Positions 25,936-36,895 of a stretch of DNA of 64,000 nucleotides are shown here, piece after piece. The position numbers and the translations under genes were made by a program. The notes under the pieces are model-generated. The model was given only the letters and a program-made list of their open reading frames with translations, did not search any database and was not told the DNA's origin. Source of the DNA: Chaunax sp. Z400 (taxonomy: Eukaryota > Chordata > Actinopteri > Lophiiformes > Chaunacidae); NCBI GenBank assembly GCA_037577475.1, contig CM075188.1:14404501-14468500 (forward strand), written 5' to 3'. Within the stretch, counting starts at the first letter, position 1, and the number at the start of each line of letters is the position of its first letter.

Positions 25936-26056
25936 CGTTTTAAAAAGGTTTGCGGTTTCAGTCCCTAAAAACGCAGTTCTCATATAAACAGACGGTCAAA
26001 ACGCAACAAAAGGTTTCTGTTTTTGGGGTGAAACGGTCGTCAGGTAAAAAGCGGCC
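25930..26056 (-). mobile_element. hAT-like element end, family B, nested copy
   Basis: On the minus strand it begins AGGGGCCGC and continues through GACCGTTTCACCCC, GTTGCGTTTTGACCGT and GTTTATATGAGAAC. This is the same arrangement as the end at 47807. It lies inside the family A MITE. Confidence 0.5.
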
Positions 26057-26849
26057 CCTAAACATCACACCTGCATCCTGTCGTGCCGCCTCACTGGGTC
26101 ACTCCATTCATAGAGACGTGGATTCGGCGCATTTACTACCTCTGCTACCGGCTACACCTTTATACAGAGGGGTGAGGAGCAATCAATGCACAACAGTCCC
26201 TCTTTGAACAGACTGTGTAAAAGGGACTTGAGTCATGAGTCTGTGAAAGAGTCCTTGACCACTAGTAGAGCTCTGGAGCAACGCTTTTGACAAGAGGATC
26301 AGCACGTCCACCAGGGCACATTCACATGGATGGTTTTTAGGATATTCCAACGAAGCTGTTTTCACACACAATATTCACTCCAGACAATGTCGAAAAGGTG
26401 GAGTGAGAGAGAAAGAGTGAGATGATGAAGAAAATAAATACTGAGCCAGGAGGAGAGAGAAGAAACGAGAAGAGACAGAAGGTTAGGGAGAAAAGGAGGA
26501 ATCCGAGGAATGGAGCAGAAAGGGAGAGAAAATAAGAAGAGGAAGATCAGTGAAGGAGAGAAGGAGACACAATTATTATGATTAAATTTTGAAGAGGTCA
26601 CCTCTCTCTTTCAGTTTGTGTGTTTGTGTCTTTGCATGACTGTATGCATGTTTGCTGTGTGCACGTGTGTGAACACTGCACCTGAGTGTGTGTGTGTGTG
26701 TGTTTACATGCAATGGGGAACTGCAAAGAAGACAAGATTAGAAAAGCAGGCCGTGAGACAGTTTCCCATGGTGCATCGCTGGATGCATCTGTATTAGACC
26801 GGGTTGTGTCAACACTGACTGCTCCTCCAGCTGAGGATGAGAGGGAGGG

Positions 26850-26898
26850 AAAGAGACACAGAGGCAGACAGAGAGAGAGAGAGAGAGAGAGAGAGTAT
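26850..26898. repeat. GA-rich microsatellite
   Basis: GAGAGA runs in a wider GA-rich region (26390-27400 is strongly purine-biased on the plus strand). Confidence 0.85.
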
Positions 26899-27482
26899 GG
26901 GAAGTAAAAATTTGTATGTTTGCTTTTCCATTTCAATCTCCCTGTGTGTGCCTGACAGACACACAGGGAATGATAGATCATTCTGAATGCAGAGGAGGAA
27001 AAAAGGGTGACAAAGATAAATAGAGGAAGCCTTTGAACAGAGACTGAGAGTACATTTATATATGAAAGAGTCCAAAAGTGGCAGGAATGAGTGAGACAGA
27101 GAGAAAAAGTGAAAGAGTGACAGTGATTGATAGGAGAGATAGATGGATGGATGGATGGAGGGATAGATGAAGGGATGTGCAGTGGGTTAGAGGATGGAGC
27201 AGCGGCAGACAGAGATTGACAGCCTCCTATTCCGGGGACGGATGAATAAACCGGTGCAGGGGGAGGGGGATGAGAGAGGAAAATATGGAGAAGAGGAGTG
27301 AGGGATGAAGGAGGGGAGGTAATGAGAGATAGAGTACATCTCTGTAATCAAGCCATAAAGGAGAGCGGGAGCAAGGGAGCGAGGGGGAGAAGACGAGTGG
27401 GCTCTGAATGAGTCAATCATGATTAATCAAGACGCTTCTTGCTCTCTCTCTCGCTCTCTTACTGTCTCTCTTTTTGCTCAGA

Positions 27483-27484
<2 letters not shown>

Positions 27485-27519
<35 letters not shown>
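27485..27519. repeat. CAT trinucleotide repeat
   Basis: About 11-12 perfect CAT units. The poly-His open frame it creates has no other support. Confidence 0.95.
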
Positions 27520-27712
27520 CAGACACACAAAACCTGGTTTTCCTTGCAGCCTTTCAAGACTGTTCACACTTACTCTGCCATACATGCAGTCTTTAAGGCA
27601 GACGCCTGCTTGTGATCCTTTAAAATGAGGTTCTATCAGCCTTCTCACACTGAATGGGTTATGATATCCTGGGTTATGATCCAGGGGTTCATCCAGGGGT
27701 ATCCTGGGTTAT

Positions 27713-27749
27713 GATCCTGCTGCTTCCCAACATGGGAAGCAGCAGGATC
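27713..27749. repeat. Perfect 16-bp hairpin
   Basis: Arms GATCCTGCTGCTTCCC (27713-27728) and GGGAAGCAGCAGGATC (27734-27749) are perfect reverse complements around a 5-nt AACAT loop. Just upstream, ATCCTGGGTTATGAT is present twice (27666 and 27701). Confidence 0.95.
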
Positions 27750-27962
27750 AATACAGCAGGGAGTAGGGAGTGAAAATAATACTCAAAGTTTACAGGTGGG
27801 TAGATGCTGGGAGCATCAGCAGCAGGTGACAACATAGGTCTTAGGTGAGTGCTGTGAAGTGCATGCTGGGAAAAGAGTGAGCAGGGCATGGACTGAGTAC
27901 ACCAGCATTAGTAAAAGACTCATGTTAACTGCCTGTATTAGCTCATGACCCCTTATGGAGTC

Positions 27963-27994
27963 ATATATATATATATATTATATATATATATATA
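27963..27994. repeat. AT microsatellite
   Basis: AT dinucleotide run with one interruption near 27978. Confidence 0.93.
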
Positions 27995-28189
27995 AAGGTT
28001 AGGCATGATATTACTGAATGTTTATCGTGTTTTAAAGTGTTCAATTTAATCAGTCCTATGAAATAAGAGCACATATAACTACAAAGCACTCAGAGAGCAC
28101 ATATTGTACCTGACAACCCCACAGTCACTGAAATTTGAAAAACTGAAAAATGGCCTCCAGACCACATTGAAACAAAATGTTATAGTCAA

Positions 28190-28560
28190 GTCAAAGTTTA
28201 TTTATATAGCACATTTTAAACAAACACGACAGGATGATCAAAGTGCTGTAAGGAAACGACTGACACAGATAAAAACAAACTCCGGGAATAAAAACAAATC
28301 AAATAAGTTAAAATCAAATTAAAGTAAAAGGATAAAAGGAGATAAAATAAGCAGTAAATAAACATTAAAAATGAGCAGATTAAAATAGATTAATTTCAAG
28401 GCTCAACTTGAATTAAAAGCCAGGGATAAAAGGTGTGTTTTTAACAAGGATTTTTAAAAAACTTCCAGACTCTGTGCAGACCATTCCAGAGGTTTGGAGC
28501 TGCCACTGCAAAGGCCCGGTCACCTCTGGTTTTTAATGTGGACCGAGGAATGTCCAAGAG
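28190..28560 (+). repeat. Fish interspersed repeat (TTTATTTATATAGCAC type)
   Basis: It opens with AAGTTTATTTATATAGCACA and continues with CAAAGTGCTGTA, then later GCAAAGGCCCGGTCACC and GGACCGAGGAATGTCC. These are the ordered phrases of a dispersed element very common in teleost genomes. The family name is not assigned. Confidence 0.55.
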
Positions 28561-28647
28561 CATTTGGTTTGTAGCAATTGTTTATCATTGGGTCTCTGCA
28601 ATAAGGAATGGACACTTGTGAGTGTGCACAATACACGTATTCCATTT

Positions 28648-29240
28648 TGTTTCACTGTGAGGAGATCACAAATCACTATGGTGATGTCGCCATGATGATG
28701 TTGCTTTGCTCGGATCTTCCTCGTGCAAAATTAAGTAATGCCACCTTAATCCCTGACCATGGAAACCTCCTCCTTTTATCTGGAATCATATATGTATCAT
28801 CAGTAGTCGATGATTTTCCATATATGGCAGATCCATTATATCGTGTAGACATATAATTGTTAGATTTTACATGAAATCCATTTGAATCTGCATTATTTCA
28901 TCGGTGCCATGTCTCTATCCTTCTCTTATTGCCCCCCTCAAAATATATATTTAATCTCTCAGATCTGGATTATGATACAGACCTGGATCTAACTGCACAT
29001 AGTGGTGGAACATCACGACTCGTTCATGCCTGGAAATGTTTCGTTTTGATTGGCCTATTATTATTTTTCATGATATTTACAATGTTGAAGGAAGCCATCC
29101 AGAATCCACATCGGTGCCTGGATCCACCTCAAACTTTAATCAAGATAGACCCTTACACAGAATTTCATCAAAGCTGGCAACTTTTGGAGATAAAGGGTGA
29201 TCACATGTCCTTCTCCAACTCCACATGGCAGAGGTTATGA
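28648..29240 (+). repeat. Dispersed repeat family C, copy 3
   Basis: This is the most complete of the three copies. It has CCATGGAAACCTCCTCC, TACATGAAATCCATTTGAAT, CTCAGATCTGGATTATGATA, GATCTAACTGCACATAGTGG, CATCCAGAATCCACATC and the end GGGTGATCACATG, then GGCAGAGGTTATG. Copies 1 and 2 match it in order on the same strand. Confidence 0.75.
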
Positions 29241-31560
29241 AACAATAAATTAAAAACAATATAATATCGTAGGGGAAAACAGTGTTATTGCCACAAAAAG
29301 ACCAAAACCAACGATGTATCATTTCATCTCTCAAATATGTGTTTACTGAAAATGCAAATCGTGTGTCTTAAAAAAAACAACAGGTAAATAAGTCATGTCT
29401 TGAAACAGCTGGGCACTGTAGTATTAATATATTGTTATTCCAAAAGAAATAAAGTGTAACTAGTTGAGGGTGTGAATATATATTTGGTGATTATTAAGTG
29501 GAATTGTAGAGCACCCATGTTTCTTGTTATGGAAGAACATGTAACCCAGTGTAACAGTTTGTCTCTGGACACAGTGGAAGTCTATGACTGCAATATCAGG
29601 TAATGATTATTGGTAGGGTAATTTCATTGTCTTTGGTCTTATCATAGGATTTATTGAAAATAAAAATATATCATATCATCAGCATTATCCTTAAAGGTGG
29701 CACTAGTTAAAAGCCTCAGCAGGACTGTCACACTTTTCTCCACAGACTCTAATATGTGCTACAGAAAAAGAGTGGATGAGAGAAAACCTCCCCTCTGATG
29801 CCTCTGCGTCACCGCTTCTGAGGAGTGTGCGAATCCTCAGACAGAAAGAGAAAAATAGGGCACTTTCATATTTATTCAAGTGTCAGATCCAGAGCTGTCT
29901 ACAGGGAGAGAGAGAGAGAGAGAGGGGAAGGGAGGGGAGGGGAGGGGAGGGGAGGAGGAGAGGCAGGAGTGCTGCAACCGCAGCAACTCACAACTCAGGT
30001 TTCACAAGCCTCCGTCTTTCTCTTCTCTATCTGTGAACACACACACCCACATAGTCAGTAATACAGTCAGTACACTCCTGCCAGCATGGACACACAGGGA
30101 AAGGCAAACAGAAGGAGCGAGGGAAGAAAAAGAAGAGGTGGAAGAAAAGGAAGAAAAGCAAGGATGTGATGTCATTCACACAAAGACAAACAGAACCACA
30201 TTCACCAGACAGGCATCAACCAGTGGATGAGCCGTGAATGCAACAAATCAAGTTTAGTCTCAGGTCCTAAAAGACAAAGCATCTAAAGGAGGATGGTGGG
30301 CACCTGACCACAGGCTGCGATCTCCTGTCTCCGAGGTGTCACATCAATCCTGTGCACATGTGGCACTGAATAGATAAACCTTCATCAATGCAGTGGGAAG
30401 AACAGGATGCTCCCTGATCAACATGACACACAAACACTGGAGCATATGTGACAATACCTCACAGCAATTACTTGAGTTCACGTTAGCTGGTCAACATAAA
30501 TCAACACCTCCTCCTGGTGGATCTGCTATGAACTACAAAAACCCCGGGGCAGTCCCAATTTCTGTATTTATTATTTAATAGACTCAATAAAGTCATGGGT
30601 TTGAGAACACTGTCATTTACACACTGATGCCAGGTCCTGAAGAGATGGACTGATAAATGTAGGATGGGGACACTCAAGTCAGCATGAATCCAATTATGAT
30701 CAAAAGGCACTTGTGTGCTCATTTTAGTTACAGTCACCCAGCGTCATATAAACTACAAGATGTAAGAGAAATCACTGAGATTTGTTTCTTCTGGGCTGTT
30801 TCATTGTTTAATCAATCTTAATGAAAAGTGACAGAACAACTCAGTGCTATTCTGTGAAGCGATCCATTTTGGTGTTCTTGTTTTTTAGTTCAGATTATAG
30901 TGAAATTCTTTAGTTCACATAAAAATACATAAGAAGTCGATAGTGCGCAGAAAAATGTGTGAAACAATTGTGTCATCGCTGAATTGTAACCACTGCATGG
31001 GCCTTGTGATGACTTTGTTTTTCATACAGGAAGAATTAAGATGATCTTCCATCTTCATTTAGATTTTGGTCAGAACTAATTCTTCAACTGGCCAACAGGC
31101 ATATACAATGAATGGACATATGCGTTATTGTGTTCCTGAATTTGAGGCAAATGATGATGGCAAAAAAAATTACCACTGCATTAAGATAATGTAATTTCAA
31201 CAAGATATGAAGGATAGTAAATATTTACTGTGATGGATCACCTACCATAATCAAGTTTTAGATCTGTGCAAGCTGAATTTTATATCATGATGAGATTACC
31301 TGGAAGCAATGCCTGACTAAGAGGAAGGATATTTAACATAATCTGCTCTTTGGAAAAAGTCAGTGTGATGACGAGAGTGACAAAACAAGTTTCCAGGTGC
31401 ATCTGTAAGATACAACTTGGAAAAAGGTGATGTGTTGATTAGTTAATCAGACAGAGTAAACCACCAAGTCCTTAATGCACATCTGCAGTTTGTCAAATTA
31501 AAGATTTACACCGAGTCATTGAAGAAGAGTCACAGAACAGTTTCTAATGATTTGATTGAC
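29241..31560. other. Intergenic, mostly nothing recognisable
   Basis: AT-rich apart from a GA run and a GGGGA repeat at 29907-29955. It lies just downstream of the candidate tle5 poly(A) signal. No gene is supported. Confidence 0.5.
29907..29955. repeat. GA run plus GGGGA pentanucleotide repeat
   Basis: GAGAGA followed by about five GGGGA units. Confidence 0.92.
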
Positions 31561-31566
31561 TTTATT
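31561..31566 (-). terminator. Candidate tle5 poly(A) signal AATAAA
   Basis: The plus strand reads TTTATT, which is AATAAA on the minus strand. It is the first canonical hexamer after the tle5 stop. About 30-40 nt further downstream the minus strand has TGTTCTGTGACTC, a GT-rich stretch suited to cleavage-factor binding. Confidence 0.5.
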
Positions 31567-33259
31567 TGTAAGGCACCAGAAGTCCTTCCTTACTGCAGAA
31601 CATTTCATATTTTTATAGTAAATGTTTGTTTTTACAGTTTCTTTTTTGTTTCAATGAACCTATGATTTCAGACACAAAACATTTTTTTTTTGCCAAAGTA
31701 CACACTTTCAGGTTTTACATTATGCACAAAGTAAGTATTAAAAAAAAGACCTTTACAAAGCTCAAAACGCTTACAATGCTTCACGCTATGGGGGCAAAAA
31801 GTTGAGAAGAGGGGGCGTGGCATAGGAGTAACAGGGATTAGGGAGCTGAGAGGAAGAAAGGGGTCAAAGGGCAAAAGGTCAATGTAATGCAGTCCCCCCC
31901 CGGTGTCACATCAGTTTTGTAACACGACAGCACAAGAGTCATCCAGGACAGACAAGAAAAGATGCAGCTATATACACATAAAGCTCTCTATGTATAACTG
32001 TATACAGAGGCGAGCACCTCCAACTACTTTAACAAATACATAGAATTTAATTTGTAGTTTTATAACGTCGGCATCTCGTTCTAGTTCATATCGATTAATA
32101 TTTCAAAACAAACAAGAGGAAAAAAACAAGTGCATCGATCACAACAAGTGTGGACCTAACATTCTTTAAAAAATGTCTCCACTTGAAAGAAATCATTCTC
32201 CCCTGCTGACATGCATTGGTGTGTGTTGTGTATGCATCATGTTGTCTACGCGCTCTTGCGTATCACTATTACGAGCACAGTATGTACTGTAGCTAGATTC
32301 ATACAGCATGTGGCTAGATGGGAGGACGATGTGCTGCAAGCTTAATTTACAAGCCGAGTAGCAAATTATCTTTAGCTGTAGCAAGAACAGGAATGCATTT
32401 AATCTCTGTGGTCCATCATCGACTACCCAACCTGGACAAATGTTTGCACACACCTTGTTTGTGTATTCACATACAAACATCAACAATGGGCGTCACTGAA
32501 AGAGTCATCCCGCCAACGACATCTACAGAATGGCGTCTCAACTTTTAGATGGGTTCTATTCTTCAGGTTGTAATCTTCCGCTTTCTGAACGACTTCACCC
32601 ATAAAATGTGCTTTATCATCGTGCCAAAGAGCAGATTCAAAGGATTATTTGCTTTAGAATTAAACTCTTTATATCAATTCATTCTCACACTGTGGTCATT
32701 AAGAGAGGAGGCTAACAAAGGGTGTGTGTGTGTGTGTGTGTGTGGGGAGGGTATGTATAAAACAACTTCAGACACAAGTTGTCATCAAATTAACAATCTG
32801 ACAAAAACGGACCACCATCGACTCTGTGTCGATAAAATAATCTTTGAGGGCCGACAGTGCCAAGGTCAGAGGTTCCATTACCACTGAGGTTACTTCTGCT
32901 GTAAATATGTTTGCAAAACACCCTTAAAATGTACATTTCATCTCTGTCTACAAAATGAAAAAATGTAATGAGGCCATTTTGGCTATTACTAAACCCATTT
33001 AAGCCCCTACACACCCATGGTCCACTGATGTCTTCACTCCTGTGTGGTGCCTGATTAGACCTCTTTGGGTGTTTGAATGACATCTCCCTCATGCTATTAG
33101 TGGCAGTCAGGTGTTATTATCAAAGCTACGATATACCTGACCTGGACAATAATACTAATAAAGAAATATCAAGAAGCCAAACCAACACTGATGCCTCAAA
33201 TCAGCCAGAATTCCTCATTAAGTAATTTAACCCAAGTAATTAGCCTGCAACAAATATCT

Positions 33260-33325
33260 CCTACTGGCATCGAACTAGGGACATTGCGAATACATAGTAT
33301 GCATTTTAACCACTAGATCACCAGA
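33260..33325 (-). repeat. tRNA-derived SINE-like remnant
   Basis: On the minus strand an A-box-like TGATCTAGTGG (33320-33310) is followed by a B-box-like AGTTCGATGCC (33276-33266). These sit in the candidate tle5 3' UTR. A cloverleaf is not preserved, so this is a SINE remnant rather than a tRNA gene. Confidence 0.5.
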
Positions 33326-35018
33326 GTGTGGGGAACTGAGGAGAAATTCTGAACACAATTTGGTGTCATCACATTATGATGCTGGGAATAAGGTAATAGT
33401 ATTACCCTACTTCCACAGTACTAGAGGCCGAATCAGACAAAGTAATGAAAACAAGAATTTGGGTTTTTACTCCTGGCAGCAGCTGTAGAGGATGCTTGTG
33501 CTTCATCTGTGTGATCTGCACTGATTTTTTTTTCTTTTTCTTAGTTAGTAGAGATTTCCCATGCTATGTTGTACATGGTGACATACCTGGATATGTACAG
33601 TGAATCTACAGGATTTCACTGAATTTACAGATGGGGATCAAAAGCATGGGTCCAGTTGTGTTTCAGCTTCACGCTAAAATGTTCTTTAAAATAGATGAGA
33701 GACTATTTGTCAAGAGCTGGATCAGAGCAGAGATCGGGACGGACTGCATGCAGAGGTCAATGTCACCAATCTAGTCTCTGTATATTTAGTTTGTACAGCA
33801 TGGACAAATGAACCATGCCCCTTGTGACACAGCCTCTTCTCTGTCAATGGCCTGTCCTTGTTCTGCTGAACCCAGTGAGGATGATTCCTCAAAGACACAC
33901 ACTGCCCTCTGCTGTCAAACACACAACGTGCACACCATCTCCACTCTGTCTGCTCTAATAATAATGCACGCGGGAGATTAAAAACGTTGTTGGATGGTTC
34001 AAAAGTGAGGTGGCATCTCTGTTCATTTAATCAATAATGAAAATGTTGCCTTTCAGTTAAGGTGCCGGGTGGATTTATGTGACGAATCTCACAGGGTCAA
34101 GCAAGGACTGAAAGTAGACACCTCAGCGAGGAGTTTCTTCTTCGATGGTGCTTTTTCATATAAATTTAGGATTATACACCACATCTCTAGTTTGCTAAGT
34201 GGAGATGTATTCTAATTACAACAATTCTGCTCTAAAAGCAGCAGGTTTTGGTTGGGATGTGCGTGTAGCTTTAGGGATATTTCTTCATTTAGCTGCACAA
34301 GCGGACCAGTTTAACACTTGATCTGATCTACTTCATAGCAATCATCTGTTTTAACTCAAAGTCAACTTTTAATTTGGAGCAAATCTGAACTGCCAACAAA
34401 TACCAACACTACTGACCTCTAATCCGTTTCGTCGGAAAACGAGGTTTGTCAGGATCCTGTATTGTGTCTGACAACTTTTACAGCTTGCCAAAGAATCCTC
34501 GTGTGTTAACATTTAGCCTGTTTTAACAACTACATTATGATGTGTTCAGCCTCGCGGATCAGTCCTGCATAACAAGGACACACCAAGAACAGAGGAAAGA
34601 AGTGGGGGTGAGTGGGAGAAAAAGGGACCTGGAGGGGGAAAAAAGTAAATAGGAATAAGAAATGAGAGGTAGAGCGACAGGGAGGCAGGAAGGAACAGAA
34701 TTAGAAAAAAAAAGTTTTCCTGATTTAAAAAAAAATAAAGAATCAAGCTTAATCACATACAAAAAAGAGATAACATATGAAGAAAACACAGAAATGGAAG
34801 CTAAAGAAACAATCCAAGTATGGCAAATATGAAGAGATCAGGACTAGTTTGACAAGGAGCAGGTGCCAAAACTCTCCAAACAATGGGAGTTGATTAAGGG
34901 TCTGGGGCTGGAGCTGTGGTGATGGATTGAAGCCCATGAGACCAGGGGAGAGGCTGTAGGCCAAAAGGGGCTCAGATTTAGGTCTCTGGATAAAAACAGA
35001 GCTGAATGAGGACACCAT

Positions 35019-35246
35019 TTAATCAGACTTGTCTCCATCCTCCTCACGGTGGCTGTCAACTCCGTCACGTGACGCTTTCTCCTCCTTGGCCAGCTGGGCT
35101 TGGGAGGCAAGCAGGGAGGAGAGAGAGAAGAGACCGGAGGAGGTGGTGACGGCAGGGAGGGCTGGCTGGCTCAGGCCCAGTGGCAGAGGGGTCATGGGCA
35201 GGGCCAGGCCTTGGAGCTGAGACAGCTGGTGAGCCTGGAGCTGCTG
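35019..35246 (-). CDS. tle5: tle5 last coding exon (7): GP region and stop
   Basis: The coding part is 228 nt, 75 residues plus TAA. It starts QQLQAHQLSQLQGLALP and ends HREEDGDKSD, the acidic AES C-terminus. The stop at 35019-35021 comes directly after the GP region, so the protein lacks the nuclear-localisation, SP and WD40 parts of full TLEs. The acceptor lies in three consecutive CAG triplets (35241-35249), so a one-glutamine shift by alternative acceptor choice is possible. Confidence 0.96.
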   Translation of the reverse strand, partial: QQLQAHQLSQLQGLALPMTPLPLGLSQPALPAVTTSSGLFSLSSLLASQAQLAKEEKASRDGVDSHREEDGDKSD

Positions 35247-36848
35247 CTGCATGGTAGAAAACCAGACACAACTTAGACACAGCAGGATAGATCCAGCACA
35301 CAAATCACTGCACTGAAATGCACAATCTGTAATGCACAGGTTTATTATAAATCACAAATTTATGTTTAATATATAACCCTGAGGCACAGCACTAATAGCT
35401 CAGGTACAATGAGAATGATGGAGCTAAAAATACATGCTCCGTAGGAAATGGAAAATCTGCAGCACACAAAACTTATTTATAATAGATGCAATTTTCAATA
35501 TATACAACAAAGAAGAGCAACTGCGGAAGGAAAAACTGTTTCATAAAGGACACAGTTTAAAAGACACATGACAAAATACTATACATTTCATTATAATGTG
35601 GAGTAAGAAAAGATGGTTACTGCCAAGCCTGGGCATTTTCATCACTCCCTGTTGTGCACACACTCAACATGATGATACATCAGTGGGTTGATTTTATGAC
35701 AATCCTGAATGACTTTTCATAAACAGTATCACACAGCTCCAGTTTTCACAGGCTACACCTAAAAAGTCAACAGCCCTGCTTTGTATTCAGAACCAGAGCT
35801 CAAATGCTTGGCGTACTTTAGGTATTTATGATGTATCACGCATTACATTAGTGGCTATTAAAGCAAGGTATTGATAACAAAGATGAAGGACTGCTGCTAC
35901 CTGGCTAACATCCAGTCCATATTGATTCAGTGTTTTAGCTAACTTGCTAATCTTATTATTCTAATTATCAAAATTGTGTCCATGTAGCAAAGAGTGGAGG
36001 GGATTATCTCATTCATCCCGTAGGTGGGACTTAGTACTATGGCGACAAAAACAACAAATTGATGAAAACTACAGGGCATTCGGAGAAAGCATGCCTCTGC
36101 CAAGCAAATTTACGAATTCTACTATGGCAATGCCATGACCCGCCCTCCTCTGCCTCTGATTGGCTTGGCAAAGCAATGAGATGTCTCACTAAGTCAAAGG
36201 TCTTTCGGTGAGGAGTTATGCGAGAAATGTCATTGTCATGCAAAAGCCAATCAGAGGCAGAGTAAATTCACATGGTGGAGGTCTGCGCTCTCTGAGTGCC
36301 CTCTAGTTGTATATATAATCATTCAGTCAAGGATGGGCCATATTAACATTCACCAATCAATACTGATAATAGCCTCCTTATTTCATATTAGTTTGTTGAT
36401 CCAAAACTCTTATTATCCACTCAAGAATGATTATACTACAAGAGTAAGAGTAAGTTGTCCAACTCATTTTTCACATACAATAAGCAAAATAAGGGTGGAA
36501 TTAGAAATAATGATCAATAAATGTGTTTTCCAACCATTACAAGCCCCTTAAGTGGGACTGGGGGGTTGGAAGATCTTACCCTTATGATGGAGTTCATCTC
36601 TGGGGGGGTGACCTGCTTGGCTCTCTCTATGGCTGCCAGGACCTGCTGCTGGTGCTGGAGATGATGGGTGAGGGGTGGGTTGAAGACAAGGGAAGGAAAG
36701 TGAGAGAGACAATAAAAGAGGGACAGAAACAAGTGAAGGAGAGTTGGGGGTGGGGTGGGGGGTTAGATCAATATCAATAGTCCCAACAGAGACCTGACAA
36801 CCCTCTCTGGTGGCGCATCTCCCCTCTGGCCATTCAGCTATTCATCCA

Positions 36849-36895
<47 letters not shown>

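Larger units (their letters stand above)
25385..26228 (+). mobile_element. MITE family A, copy 3, carrying nested insertions
   Basis: 25400-25640 matches the middle of the copy at 40012-40466 (GCAAGCAAAAGAGG, ATGCGTCGA, AGCTCAGGGACCTCATGC). 26060-26228 matches its right end, including the terminal word TGTGTAAAAGGGACT at 26214-26228. Between them lie about 420 bp of other elements. The left end is not clear. Confidence 0.55.
31561..35018 (-). other. tle5: Candidate tle5 3' UTR
   Basis: This stretch follows the tle5 stop on the minus strand and reaches the first AATAAA hexamer downstream (31561-31566). It is mostly free of large recognisable transposons except a tRNA-like SINE remnant near 33.27 kb, and it lacks long microsatellites apart from a short GT run near 32.72 kb. 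The 3.5-kb length is inferred only from the hexamer. Upstream ATTAAA variants, for example near 34.03 kb and 32.05 kb, could give shorter transcripts. Confidence 0.45.

Noticed and set aside
27485..27519. Poly-histidine tract as part of a protein
   Set aside because: It is a CAT trinucleotide repeat in intergenic DNA without exon signals.
27713..27749. Hairpin as a microRNA precursor
   Set aside because: The 16-bp stem with a 5-nt loop is too short for a typical pre-miRNA, and the flanking bases do not extend the pairing.
33260..33325. Possible tRNA gene on the minus strand
   Set aside because: A and B boxes are present but the stems do not pair into a cloverleaf, so a SINE remnant is more likely.
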